64,000 nt of DNA, taken from the NCBI GenBank assembly GCA_963971305.1, contig OZ020305.1:8775001-8839000 (forward strand). The letters are read 5' to 3'. Every line of letters begins with the position of its first letter. The stretch's first letter is position 1. The position numbers and the translations under genes are program-made. Origin of the DNA: Arcuatula senhousia. Lineage: Eukaryota; Mollusca; Bivalvia; Mytilida; Mytilidae. The notes under the pieces are model-generated. The model had not been told where the DNA came from and did no database searches. It saw nothing but the letters and a program-made list of their open reading frames with translations. Below are positions 44,888 to 55,671 of the stretch, in pieces.

Positions 44888-47202
44888 ATTTTATAAAGAT
44901 ATGATCGTGAACTCAGCATATTTTACATGTTCTTACTGCAGAAGATAACCGTTTTGTAAGGAAAATTCACTTTATAAAAAGAAGTCATTGACATAGAAGA
45001 CCATTATTTTTCAACGAAGAAGACATCGATTGGACTGATTTTTGCATTTCAGAGAAATTGTTGGTATTAACAAGCTCTTTAATTCATAAGTGTAATTCAT
45101 GATATTCCGATAGCCTATTGATTGTCCATTCCTGTCGCTGTTTTCTCATTTTGATGTTTTGTAACATATTTGTTGTCAAGATTTAACGATTTTCTAAGTT
45201 GACGACTTTATACATGCATATTATCAAATAAAGACCAAAATCGTGAACATGTACACATTTCATTAAATTTCACATTTACATAAGTGAATTTGCTTTGTCA
45301 CAACATTTGGGTTTTATAACATTAATCTGAACGACTACTTACATATCAGATAATTCCCAAGACATGAAACTGGTATATAACAGACTTTACTATTATAATG
45401 CTCTTACACAGGACAGAAATATCTTGCATTATTACAAGTTTTTATAACACAATCAGTGCAAGGTTATTAAACATTAAGTGCTATAAGTTTCACCTATTCT
45501 TAATTATGTAAAAGTCATAAAATAAAATAAGTATTATTTTTCTTCTGAAGAAAAAAGTGACATTGATTTCTTAGTCCCGTCACACATTATATTACTTAGT
45601 GAGCAACCATTTGATTTTTAGGGGGGGGGGGCTATGGTGAAATTTGAAATAAAAAGGCAGAATAGTGCTTAAAAAGGAGATAGGAGGGTGTTTTGAGATG
45701 AAAAGTATATAGTGAGTTAAAAAAATTGCGCGGGCTCCGATTTTTTCGAAAATAGAAAGGCAGGACGAAGAAAATACCGATAGCCCCTAAAAATCAATTC
45801 AAATACCTTAGCTTCTTATACTTCAAGGTTGCTGATATTTGCACATTTTGATTTCTGAAAACATTGAAGTCATAGTTGTGAAAGCGGGGGTATTGCCGTA
45901 ATGATTTCATATTTTTTTTATCTATTTTTTGTCTTCGAAAGAACAAATAGAAATATACATGCTGTTAAACATGTCCAGCCATGTGTGAATCTGATGAAAC
46001 ATTAAACCCATATCGAAGGTGTATCTCTTTAGCACGATACTCTCGTTATCACCACTTTGTTGCTCATTATGACACTCGATTATTTTTCAAAATATCACAT
46101 ATCACTGTAGTTTGATATCATGTTAAATGTGGGAGGAGTTGAGAAATATCTACTGAAACAGAGAGATACTATATACGAAAAAATATATAACAAAATATAA
46201 TTTATAAGTTGTTGGACGAAGGAAAACTAAACTGTAAAAAAAAAACCAATGTAACAAAAATAAATTTACCCGTTTTCAATGGTCTAAAAATGCAAATGTG
46301 TCGGTTTCTTGACAAGCAAGAAAATTTTACACAAAAATGAAAGATAAATCATAGTTTTGAATTTCACTACTTTTCAATGACATGAATGACTGTTTCTGCC
46401 TTTAATATTAAATGTAAAATGATTTTTAGAATAATCCTCTGCGAAATATAGAACAACAATAGCAAAATAAAACACAATCGAACAACATGAAATTTCAACT
46501 GAATAATAACTAGATTTCTAGACGTTACTTTATTATTTTTTCAGGATAAATGAAGGAAATGAATTTCCCCAAAATAATTATATCCATTCATATATGCGAC
46601 AAAGAGACATCGTTAACAAGATATTATGGAAAGACTAAGTTGCCGCTAGTTTGCCTCCAGCAAAACTATAATAAAATATTTGCATTGACGAGAAACAAAT
46701 TGTTGTCAGATTTTGTTCCAATGTATGCGCATTAGCCATATAACAAAATGTCTAATTTGTAAAGGACTTCCGGTTATCAGTCTTTTTTACGTTTCCTGTT
46801 TGACGAACCAATTTAAAACACAGTTACGTTGCGGAAAAGCTCCGGATTCAATACGGATAATTATGGCTCACGCTTTTAATTCTGACATTACGGTATACGT
46901 TCTTTGGCACGACGTAGGAGCTCCCTATTATTAAGATTGTTTCCTCGAGCGAAAACAGAAACAATTTCTTGATTTTTCTTAAGTGGGGTATCATTATCAT
47001 CTGCTTGATTTATTTTTTGATTGGTTATCAAAGTATGCTGAAAATATAATTTGTTTTATTTATTTTTCAAAATACTAAGAAGAACATGTTCAGTGAAATT
47101 TACTTCACGATTTTCAGAAAGTATGTAGCCAATTATTTGTTTTATCACAGACTTGTATATTTAATACAGGTCTATGGTTTCATTAAGAAATTAAAGTAAA
47201 TT
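44888..47202. other. No gene; MITE fragment near 45625
   Basis: 45625-45790 (a G-run, CTATGGTGAAATTTGAAATA and AAAAAGGCAG) is a fragment of the AGGGACCGAC element family seen at 33217 and 49945. The open frame 46713-46934 ends MAHAFNSDITVYVLWHDVGA and is slightly less AT-rich. I recognise no family. Confidence 0.4.
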
Positions 47203-47360
47203 AAACTAGATAACGAATGAAATAATTTCAATGGAGTACTTTTTTGTTCTAAGAAAAAAAAATATTTGAAAGACACATGAGTTTTTCTTCAAATTCAAAG
47301 CATGTAATATCAAGAAGAAAAAAGTACTCCATTGAAATTATTTTATTCGTAATCAAGTTT
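47203..47360. mobile_element. Foldback MITE, 158 bp
   Basis: AATAATTTCAATGGAGTACT and flanks (47203-47250) form an inverted repeat with 47311-47360 across a ~60-bp spacer. Arms are about 45 bp with a few mismatches. No ORF. Confidence 0.75.
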
Positions 47361-47424
47361 AGTTTGTTTTTCTGAAGCATTAATTTTTTGTTAATTAAAA
47401 AACCTTCTCAATTCAAGTAATAAG

Positions 47425-47640
47425 TATTTCCTAAAGTTTGTCTAAGAACCTTTCGTATTGCCATTCTTAGACACCACCCCAGTTTTTTTTTTACTTCACT
47501 GTCCCTATACCTGAATACGGTAAATGTGTTTCGTGTTACTAACGCAATAGAATAAGGAAGTTTGCTGCCATTATATCCAGCATTTCTTTTGAAATTTCTG
47601 TTCCAAGAAAGGACCATTGAAATCTTTGGTTTCTTAAGTT
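47425..47640. repeat. Dispersed repeat; empty-site relative of the LINE insertion locus
   Basis: CCTAAAGTTTGTCTAAGAAC, CTTTCGTATTGCCATTCT and CACTGTCC match in reverse the flank just downstream of the LINE (58670-58740). GTGTTACTAACGCAATAGAA resembles the reverse complement of its upstream flank (about 55010-55040). The part at 47583-47632 is a diverged single copy of the 53-bp unit arrayed at 52366-53171. Confidence 0.55.
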
Positions 47641-48229
47641 TCTTGGGCCTTTGAGATTAATTTTAGTAAGTTCGGTAATTTTGACCTTTTTCATTGTTAA
47701 ATACGTAAATGCCTGTAGCATTAAAAAGCTTGCCAAGGCACTTGAAGTGTTTTTAACTGACATGAAATTGTTATTTATTGGATCATTAATTTGCCAAAAA
47801 CAATAACAAATTTACCCCGTAAGATGGGCATGGTTATACGGAATCGTGACTGTTTGCATTCAAAACTTATATAAACTTCTAATATTTTCTACTTCGTGAT
47901 TCTTGGATAAAAACAAAGAAATAAATCGGATAGAAACAGATTTTTATTATAATAGTTTTAGGATATTAACCCACACAAACTGTTATAAAATCATTTATGA
48001 CAGATAAGTGTATCGGTAGCTCTACCCTTTGTATGGAAATCGGAAAATTGACTATAAAATTGAGGAAAATTAGAAAAAAAATAAAAAGATAGTAAAAAGA
48101 AAAGATAATCTCTAATCTCTAAGAAGGTTTGTCGTAAAACTTTTGGTATTGATCTCTTTATTGGAAAGGACTATAATCCTATAAACTCATCCCCGGAAAG
48201 TGCTGAAATTCTAATTGTGTGTGGCAACA
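47641..48229. other. No gene recognised
   Basis: AT-rich; nothing identified. Confidence 0.4.
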
Positions 48230-48231
48230 AG

Positions 48232-48435
48232 CTCGGGAAATTCACACGAATCTCACGTGTGATTTACATGAAAATCACACGAATTTCGCATGAAATTACT
48301 TCAAACCAATTTCAGGTGAAATATTCACATCATTTTTGCGTTAGCCATTTTCATGTGAAACTCATGTGATTTTTATGTGAAATTCACGTGAGATTCACAT
48401 GAATATCATCACGTGAAGCTCGATTCACGTGAAAC
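48232..48435. repeat. Palindromic region rich in TCACGTGA-type motifs
   Basis: CACACGAATCTCACGTGTGA and following bases resemble the reverse complement of the right half (CTCATGTGATTTTTATGTG, TTCACGTGAGATTCACATG). Many small palindromes of the form TTCACGTGAA or CACGTGTG are packed in 200 bp. It looks like a decayed foldback element. Confidence 0.6.
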
Positions 48436-48749
48436 TCCAGTAAGCCAAATTTGCCTGTGTGACGTTCTTATGTCCTGATAAGATTTTTTTCTTGTTTGAT
48501 GTTATTTCTTCTGTTTGGCTTATTGTTGTACTAAGATGATCACCTCAATATCCCTGTTATGTCTCACAACCGTGTTGTGTTGTGTTGTATGTTACTACTG
48601 GACCGTAATGGATCGGAATGGAAGAGGGAGGGGTGGCGTGCCATAAACGTGGTTTAACCTTGTCTTCCTTGTTTTGTCTTTTCTCATAGGGATTGAGATT
48701 GATCCTTTTAGTTCGGATTTTGCTATTATTATCTTTAATTCTTGGTGTT
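48436..48749. other. Spacer, no gene recognised
   Basis: Nothing identified. Confidence 0.35.
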
Positions 48750-49585
48750 AAGCTATTTCGTTACATCCTATTTCTAAATTGTTTCAGTGTTTTGTAACTT
48801 CTTATTTCTTGGTTATTACATGTACATGTAGTTTCGCTACATGTTTTTTCTCGGTAAGTATTTTCGTTACATGTTATTTCTTGGTAAGTATTTTCGTTAC
48901 ATGTTATTTCTTGGTTAGTATTTTCGTTACATGCTATTTCTTTGTAAGTATTTTCGTTACATGTAATTCTTGGTAAGGTATTTCATTACATGTTATTTCT
49001 TGGTAAGCTATTTCGTTACATCTTATTTCTTGGTAAGTATTTTCGTTACATGTTATTTCTTGGTAAGTTATTTCATTACATGTTATTTCTTGGTAAGCTA
49101 TTTCGTTACATCTTATTTCTTGGTAAGTATTTTCGTTACATGTTATTTCTTGGTAAGTTATTTCATTACATGTTATTTCTTGGTGAGTTATTTCGTTACA
49201 TCTTATTTCTTCGTAAGTATTTTCGTTACATGTTATTTCTTGGTAAGTATTTTCGTTAAATGTTATTTCTTGGTAAGTATTTTCGTTATTTGTTATTTCT
49301 TGATAAGTTTTTTTCGTAACATGTTATTTCGTGTTATTATTTTCGTTACATCTTATTTCTTAGTAAGTTATTTCATTACATGTTATTTCTTGGTAAGTAA
49401 TTTCATTATATCTTATTTCTTGGTAAGTATTTTCGTTACATGCTATTTCTTGCTTAGTATTTTCGTTACATTTTTTTATTGGTAACTTTTTTCTTTACAT
49501 GTTATGTCTTATTTACTGTTATCATAACAAATTATTTCTAGGACTTGGTTAATGTTTTCGTTACATGTTATTTCTCGATGATTTG
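48750..49585. repeat. 30-bp minisatellite, about 25 units
   Basis: The unit TTACATGTTATTTCTTGGTA + AGTATTTTCG is repeated with scattered changes. Because 30 is a multiple of three and the unit lacks stops in some frames, long ORFs with a ten-residue period (VTCYFLVSIF) appear at 48779-49485. Some neighbouring units differ in a paired way (TCATTACATG next to TCGTTACATC), which shows a 90-bp higher-order repeat around 49050-49200. Confidence 0.9.
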
Positions 49586-49940
49586 TTTCGTTTCGAAAGA
49601 ATTTTATATGTTTTGTTTTGTTTTATTAGTTTGAACATTAAGAATGCATTTTTACATTTCATTGCTTGTATTGAACTTATTTTGTCTTTATCATGTTGTT
49701 TTTGATATTTTATATCGAGAAATAACAAGCTATTGGACATTTTTTTTAAGTCGGTCAGCCATCACTTAATATAAACAATCAAACTGTAAACAAATATGAC
49801 GTCCAATGGCAGCATGGGAAGAAAACAGTTGTGAATGTGTCAAAGATAATGCAAATGAATTTATTGCAACATGTATTGCAACATTTAAATCGACATGTCA
49901 TTGGTACCTTTATTTATTTTCGGATGTGAGTAGGTCAACG
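49586..49940. other. No gene recognised
   Basis: T-rich DNA following the minisatellite. A 62-codon open frame at 49806-49994 runs into a MITE fragment; no family recognised. Confidence 0.35.
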
Positions 49941-49944
49941 ATAA

Positions 49945-50060
49945 GGGACCGACTATTTTATTTTTATGGGGAGGGGGGATATGGTGAAATTTGAAATAAC
50001 AAGGCATGATGGCAAAAAGGCAGGACAGTGCTTTGAATTAAAAAAAAGGCAGGATGGTAG
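49945..50060. mobile_element. MITE fragment, AGGGACCGAC family
   Basis: AGGGACCGACTATTTTATTT, then GGGGAGGGGGGATATGGTGA and AAAAAGGCAGGACAGTGC. The left end matches that of 33217; the right end is missing. Confidence 0.6.
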
Positions 50061-51157
50061 TTTAGGCCAACGATGCTAACATAAAAGCATTAATACTATA
50101 TATAGCTATAGACTTGAACTTCAGATAGCTCTTTCTTTCTTTGGAACAATTGATTGGAAATGACTATCGATATCACGACTTCCAAAGTCGGACCTCAGGT
50201 TGTATCACACGAAAACAAAAACTATGTACTAATATAAGGTATAGAAAATAAAATCCTTAAATATACAGCAAGACACTGGTGTAATGTTGTTCTTTTAATA
50301 TTTTAATATTTTGCACAATGTCTTTTTATGAGCATGCAACATGATTGAAACAAATAAACATTCATATTATAGGAATAATTTTTGCATAATCGGCTTAACT
50401 TCGTTTCGTTAGTTTTCCTTGATGTTTTAACCGTGTCTTTTCATCTTACGATTTCTCAAAATGATAAATTTGAGAAAAAATATAAGCTTATTTGCTGGAA
50501 TCAATTTTTCAAACTCCGCATGACCTCGAGGTTAGTTCTGATTTTATACCTGTTAGTTTTTTGTGTGAATTAAACGTTAGGAGCATGTCAAAAGGCATTA
50601 ATTACTAAATTATACGTCTTTAATAGCTGTCTTATCAACTTCTGACTGACAATAAGCTCCAAGAACAAAGACAATGAAATGCAGGTAAAAATACAAAGGT
50701 TCGTGACTGTATCGTGTATCATATCAAAATTGATGGGTCTTTGGTTATACCGTTTAATCCGGGTACTGTCATTAAAAAAGTATTATTTATCATATTTTTG
50801 ACAACAAAAAGAACACAGTATAATTACTTTCAAACGAACTAAAACGTATCTATCAAGCCGTAATCAGATACAGGAATACACAGCAAGGTATATCTTAATT
50901 TATACCTTTCTATGGAGATGTTGATTCTACGTTCAAATATTGATAAATCACCATTTTTCATCACCATGTTATGGAAAATAACTACCCAAATTTTGTATTT
51001 TTAGGTTTTTGATCTGTATGTCTTCAAAAAGAAGTTTTCACAGATTTTTATTTTTTTTTAACCACGAGACTACTTTTATCCAACTCTCCCCTTTTTCAGT
51101 CGTCTCCAAAATTAAATGTTTCTTTATGTTTCCTTCCCACCCCAATATATTTCTCCG
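50061..51157. other. No gene recognised
   Basis: AT-rich; nothing identified. Confidence 0.4.
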
Positions 51158-51690
51158 ATCATGTCCCATGCGGGGCCGGGTGGCGAATAGGCCCGCAGCA
51201 GATCCTAACTTGTCGTAAGAGGCGACTAAGGGTCTTGGGATTCTGATGTCGGGTCAGTGCTCAGCCCACAGAGCGACCAAGTGTGTACCCTAGGTGGCTG
51301 AATAGGAAGGCCCTCGTCCGCCGGGGTTGTCAGGTCTATAATACGGAAACCCTGACCGTTGACCATAGTGGGCCAACGTGTGTGAAGAGTGCCACGCTTC
51401 ATGCACATAAAAGACCCCTATGTGGACCGCCAAGTAGTGCACCACTAGATTTTCTGTCCCTACCCACCTCTTTCCTTTTCCTGTGGTTCTTCAAAATTTA
51501 CCGTTCCTTTGTTTCCCACCCACCCCCATACTTCATTTATCATCATCATTTCATGTTCATTTTATCATCCTTTTCATGTTCATCGCCTGTAAATAAATAA
51601 CCTGTGTGGCATTGCACGGGCGTAAAACACCAACCCACTCACTCACTCACTCACTCACTCACTCACTCACTCACTCACTCACATTCTTCG
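51158..51690 (+). mobile_element. SINE-like repeat with (ACTC)n tail
   Basis: Starts near CATGCGGGGCCGGGTGGCGA and is much more GC-rich than its flanks. The core GCCGGGGTTGTCAGG, CTATAATACGG is shared with the repeats at 8521-8692 and 53346-53475. It ends GGGCGTAAAACACCAACCC and an (ACTC)n tail at about 51636-51681. No ORF is credible. The exact family was not determined. Confidence 0.65.
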
Positions 51691-51785
51691 ATCATCATTT
51701 CATGTTCATTTTATCATCCATCCTTCTCATTTTTTTTGCAAAGTGTTGCTGACTTGGGCGTTATACGCCAACTTACTCACTCACT
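51691..51785 (+). mobile_element. Second, truncated 3' end of the same SINE
   Basis: Repeats ATCATCATTTCATGTTCATT, TTATCATCC and ends GGGCGTTATACGCCAAC + TTACTCACTCAC, paralleling 51540-51640. Confidence 0.6.
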
Positions 51786-52365
51786 TTTCAATATAAGAAT
51801 ATGCTGACCACCCATGACCACAGTGATGATGACGACTTTTATCATACAGTCAGTACTAGTTCTTTTAGAATGAGATTGATTGATTGATTGATTGTAGTTT
51901 GATTCATGTTCCGGTGATATTTCAGCCATAATCGGTACATAAACAAGTTGTTATATATATAAAAGTACGATGTAAAATAAAGTTAGATAAATCAAAAGGT
52001 ATGACTAGAAAAATATATAAAAAACTAACATTTAAAGTGAACATGTACACTAAACGAATTAAATATAAAGTAAAGGAACCAAAAAAAACAAAAACAAAAA
52101 AAAAACACTTACAAACGGTATTTTATGTAAAGAACAATAGCTTAATTTTCGTGTAATGTATCGATCCCAATTACAACAAACTATTTTCGTTTCTAAAGCA
52201 AGAACTTGATGGCATACAATTTTTTTAAACGTTTGATAATACCGAAAAAAGTATATCCCATATACTTGAAGCTGTCAGCTCAAAATAATGAAACTAAAAC
52301 AAAACCGAAATACCAACTGTGGGTCATTAAATGAACCATATACCATGCTTACCAGGCAATTCTAC
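51786..52365. other. No gene; short (GATT)n microsatellite
   Basis: GATTGATTGATTGATTG at about 51875-51893, then AT-rich sequence with A-runs near 52080-52105. Confidence 0.45.
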
Positions 52366-53171
52366 GTCTATTGAAATGTCTGTACCAAGTAAGGGCCATT
52401 GCGATCTTCAATTTCTCCGTCTATTGAAATGTCTGTACCAAGTAAGGGCCATTGCGATCTTCAATTTCTCCGTCTATTGAAATGTCTGTACCAAGTTAGG
52501 GCCATTGCGATCTTCAATTTCTCCGTCTATTGAAATGTCTGTACCAAGTAAGGGCCATTGCGATCTTCAATTTCTCCGTCTATTGAAATGTCTGTACCAA
52601 GTAAGGGCCATTGCGATCTTCAATTTCTCCGTTTATTGAAATGTCTGTACCAAGTAAGGGCCATTGCGATCTTCAATTTCTCCGTCTACTGAAATGTCTG
52701 TACCAAGTAAGGGCCATTGCGATCTTCAATTTCTCCGTCTATTGAAATGTCTGTACCAAGTAAGGGCCATTGCGATCTTCAATTTCTCCGTCTATTGAAA
52801 TGTCTGTACCAAGTAAGGGCCATTGCGATCTTCAATTTCTCCGTCTATTGAAATGTCTGTACCAAGTAAGGACCATTGCGATCTTCAATTTCTCCGTCTA
52901 TTGAAATGTCTGTACCAAATACCAGTAAGGGCCATTGCGATCTTCAATTTCTCCGTCTATTGAAATGTCTGTACCAAATAAGGGCCATTGCGATCTTCAA
53001 TTTCTCCGTCTATTGAAATGTCTGTACCAAGTAAGGGCCATTGCGATCTTCAATTTCTCCGTCTATTGAAATGTCTGTACCAAGTAAGGGCCATTGCGAT
53101 CTTCAATTTCTCCGTCTATTGAAATGTCTGTACCAAGTAAGGGCCATAATGCGATCTTCAATTTCTCCCGT
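52366..53171. repeat. 53-bp minisatellite, 15 units
   Basis: The unit GTCTATTGAAATGTCTGTAC + CAAGTAAGGGCCATTGCGAT + CTTCAATTTCTCC is repeated 15 times with very few changes. Variants include one T for C (GTTTATTG near 52632), one GTCTACTG, and one unit with an eight-base internal duplication near 52918. Low divergence implies recent expansion or homogenisation. The 53-bp period shifts frame in every unit, so it is not coding. Confidence 0.95.
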
Positions 53172-53345
53172 ATTGGTTTTTTGCTTATCTTTATGGACAT
53201 ACCAGCTCGGTAGTTTTGTAACCTGAATCAACTGATTTCTTAAATTCTTGCGTGCTTTTGTCCAGCTTTCAAAGATATTTATAACTTAGACCGTTTGAAC
53301 AACTGTAATTTATATATGTTCCCCAATACGGTGCACCACTATATG

Positions 53346-53475
53346 TATAGCCGTCGGGTTTTCCGTATTATAGCCTGACGACGACAGTATTCAATATGAC
53401 ATGCAGAGCTGTCTCATTCAACAACCTGGGGCACACATCCCAGTCCCAGACTTAGCGCTGCTGTGGGCTTATTTT
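53346..53475 (-). mobile_element. SINE core fragment
   Basis: In reverse it reads TAAGCCCACAGCAGCGCTAA ... TGTGTGCCCCAGGTTGTTGA ... GTCGTCAGGCTATAATACGG. It shares the core of 8656-8692 and 51320-51350. No tail is seen. Confidence 0.55.
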
Positions 53476-55042
53476 CTAGCCGAAACTGAACGTGTTTTTG
53501 ACAACCAGAAAGTTGGTCCCTGCAGGTGAGATTCGTAAAAAGAATATTAATGGATTATGGTTGTACAAAAAAATTGAATCTTATTGCGCTTATGCAAGTG
53601 AACACGTACAATTAAGAAAACAATGTTTCAGGGTGGCAAGTTTTCGTCTTTTTTATACAAAAATGCAAATTCTAAACAGTATAAAACACCCATTATGGCT
53701 CATCTATAATTTCCAAGAATGTTGAAATTCATGCAGAACTTTTCATATGCGAGAGCTTTACGTCGTTATTTCTCCATAAAGATTTTGATTTTTACAAATA
53801 ATACAATTTGAAGAGATTCTTTTATGTCAATATTGAAAATGTATATTATTAATTTATCAAAATTTTACACTTCGATCACTGATCAAAAGAACTTAATTAA
53901 CAAAAGGTAAAATGAGTGTTGTCACAAGCGTACATTCGGTAATTAATCTATGGCATGTTTATTTAGCAATTTCATGTAGCTAGCCATATCAAGTTAGACT
54001 TGTGTGATCGATTTATATAGAAAGTGTGCCAGTGAAACCATACTTGTGAACCTCAGGGGGGGTGTCACGTGCACCGGGTGACACCCCCCTGGATCCGCTG
54101 CTGATGAAGATCAATAAATGTCCTATTTAACGCACCTTTTAATAAGCGAAAACTTATGTTTTAATTCCTATTTCACAATTGTCGAGTATGTAGTTTAAAT
54201 TTTCTAAGAAAACATCTACAAATAAAAATCAAAATGGAAACTACGTTTATTTGTATTTCATTTATGAATGTCACAGATATTACATAATAAGAAAATATAA
54301 TCAATTTTAATTACTTTTATTCAATTATTTCTAATTCACCAAGGACTAAATCTTCGCTGCATTTCACCAGAAATTATCTCTCGCATTCATTTCAATAACT
54401 GTTAATGAAGTTAGGTATCTCATATGTCAGAAGAAGTGCCATCTTGTTTTGTATACAAATTACAATTATCACCTTTGAATCTTTGAAGTTCTTGTTGATT
54501 ATTGAAAAGTCAAAAGAAGTGCCGAATATACGAAACAAACCAATCAAAAGATCGATAATGAAACACGGGATTTACAGTTTGGTAATGTGTGAAATGATAG
54601 GTCCTTACAAGTAGCGGTACTTTGTATACTTTACATGCTCTGTGAAAGTCCAAACTGTATTTATTGATAATGGAATCCTAACGGCTTTTAAACTCTGCAA
54701 ACATTTGCCGCTAATGAACCAATAATACAACAAACGAAAAACGAAAAACGAAAATAATTACAGAAACCTGATCAGTTAAAATCAATACACGAAAGACCAA
54801 ATAATTAATTAAATGGAAGGTGTATGATGCTGATAATGCATGTACACGAAACCAGAAACAACAACACACAAGCGAAAAGAAGAAAAACAACATGAATAAT
54901 GTACATGTAATTTTTATATTTGCCAGAAATTAACCAAATTATGATTTTCGTCTTTCTCTGAACTGAAAATTAATGTGTAAACTAGATATGGAACTTTCAT
55001 CTTCTATTGCGTCCAGTTAGGGTCCGATAATAACACTCAAAC
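53476..55042. other. No gene; small hairpin at 54055
   Basis: The G-run and GTGTCAC at 54055-54070 pair with GTGACACCCCCCT (about 54079-54091); TGGATCCGCTGCTGA follows, as in the 6546 MITE family. Open frames at 53492 and 54405 show no family resemblance. Confidence 0.45.
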
Positions 55043-55055
55043 AGAACACTGAATG
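55043..55055. repeat. Target-site duplication, 5' copy
   Basis: AGAACACTGAATG, identical to 58655-58667 across the retrotransposon. Confidence 0.85.
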
Positions 55056-55671
55056 TGTGTTAGTGGTGGTAACGCCACAGAGTAGTGATATGCGTCTAGT
55101 ATGGCAGAGTTCGAACGTCTCTAGATCTCTGTTGTCGCTGGCTAGCCTACTTGTAGGTGAAAGGGAGAGTCGAGTGCGTAAATCTTTCCCTGTCAGTACA
55201 TAGCCTCTACACTACTAAGACTCCTTCAATGCCTCCTCGTGGCAATGCACGGTAACTTGGGTCTAGCACTCAAGGCTAAGTTGAAGGGGATCTCGGAGTA
55301 GCAAGGACCCTAGAGGTGCAGAGTGCAGGCCCACCGGTGTGTGGACACGCCCTGGCTCTCACCAACCTTGCCCCAGCTATGGGTTAACTAGTATCACTGC
55401 CTTGTGATAAGACTATTGAGTCAAAGGCTATGGAAGTAAATCCAGACAGAAAATCCGGGTAGATGGAACTCGTTAGCATCTGCAATCGTCTAAGGGAAAA
55501 CAACCCCTACAGAAAAACTGCTGGTCCTCCGAGCTCAGGGGGTTAGGCGTAGGGTTAATCACCCCACCCTGGAAAAACCAGCTGATTACAGAAACGACCA
55601 ATGAAGCAAATACTACTCTTTCTCGTCATCGACTTGAGGAAGTACAACCAAACATAAATAGAAAACAGCGT
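55056..55671 (+). promoter_or_regulatory. 5' region of the retrotransposon
   Basis: GC-richer than the surrounding genome. This is where an internal promoter of a full-length LINE would lie. No separate ORF1 protein is visible. The ORF2 frame is already open from 55477, after a TAG at 55474-55476. It reads through SSELRGLGVGLITPPWKNQ and LITETTNEANTTLSRHRL before the first ATG at 55672, so translation may begin upstream at a non-AUG codon or by another route. Confidence 0.5.

Noticed and set aside
46713..46934. 73-codon frame in less AT-rich DNA
   Set aside because: No recognisable family, no neighbouring exon; left as unannotated.
48779..49485. Long open frames with a VTCYFLVSIF decapeptide period
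   Set aside because: They exist in more than one frame because the 30-bp satellite unit is a multiple of three; no start context, domain or splice sites support a protein.
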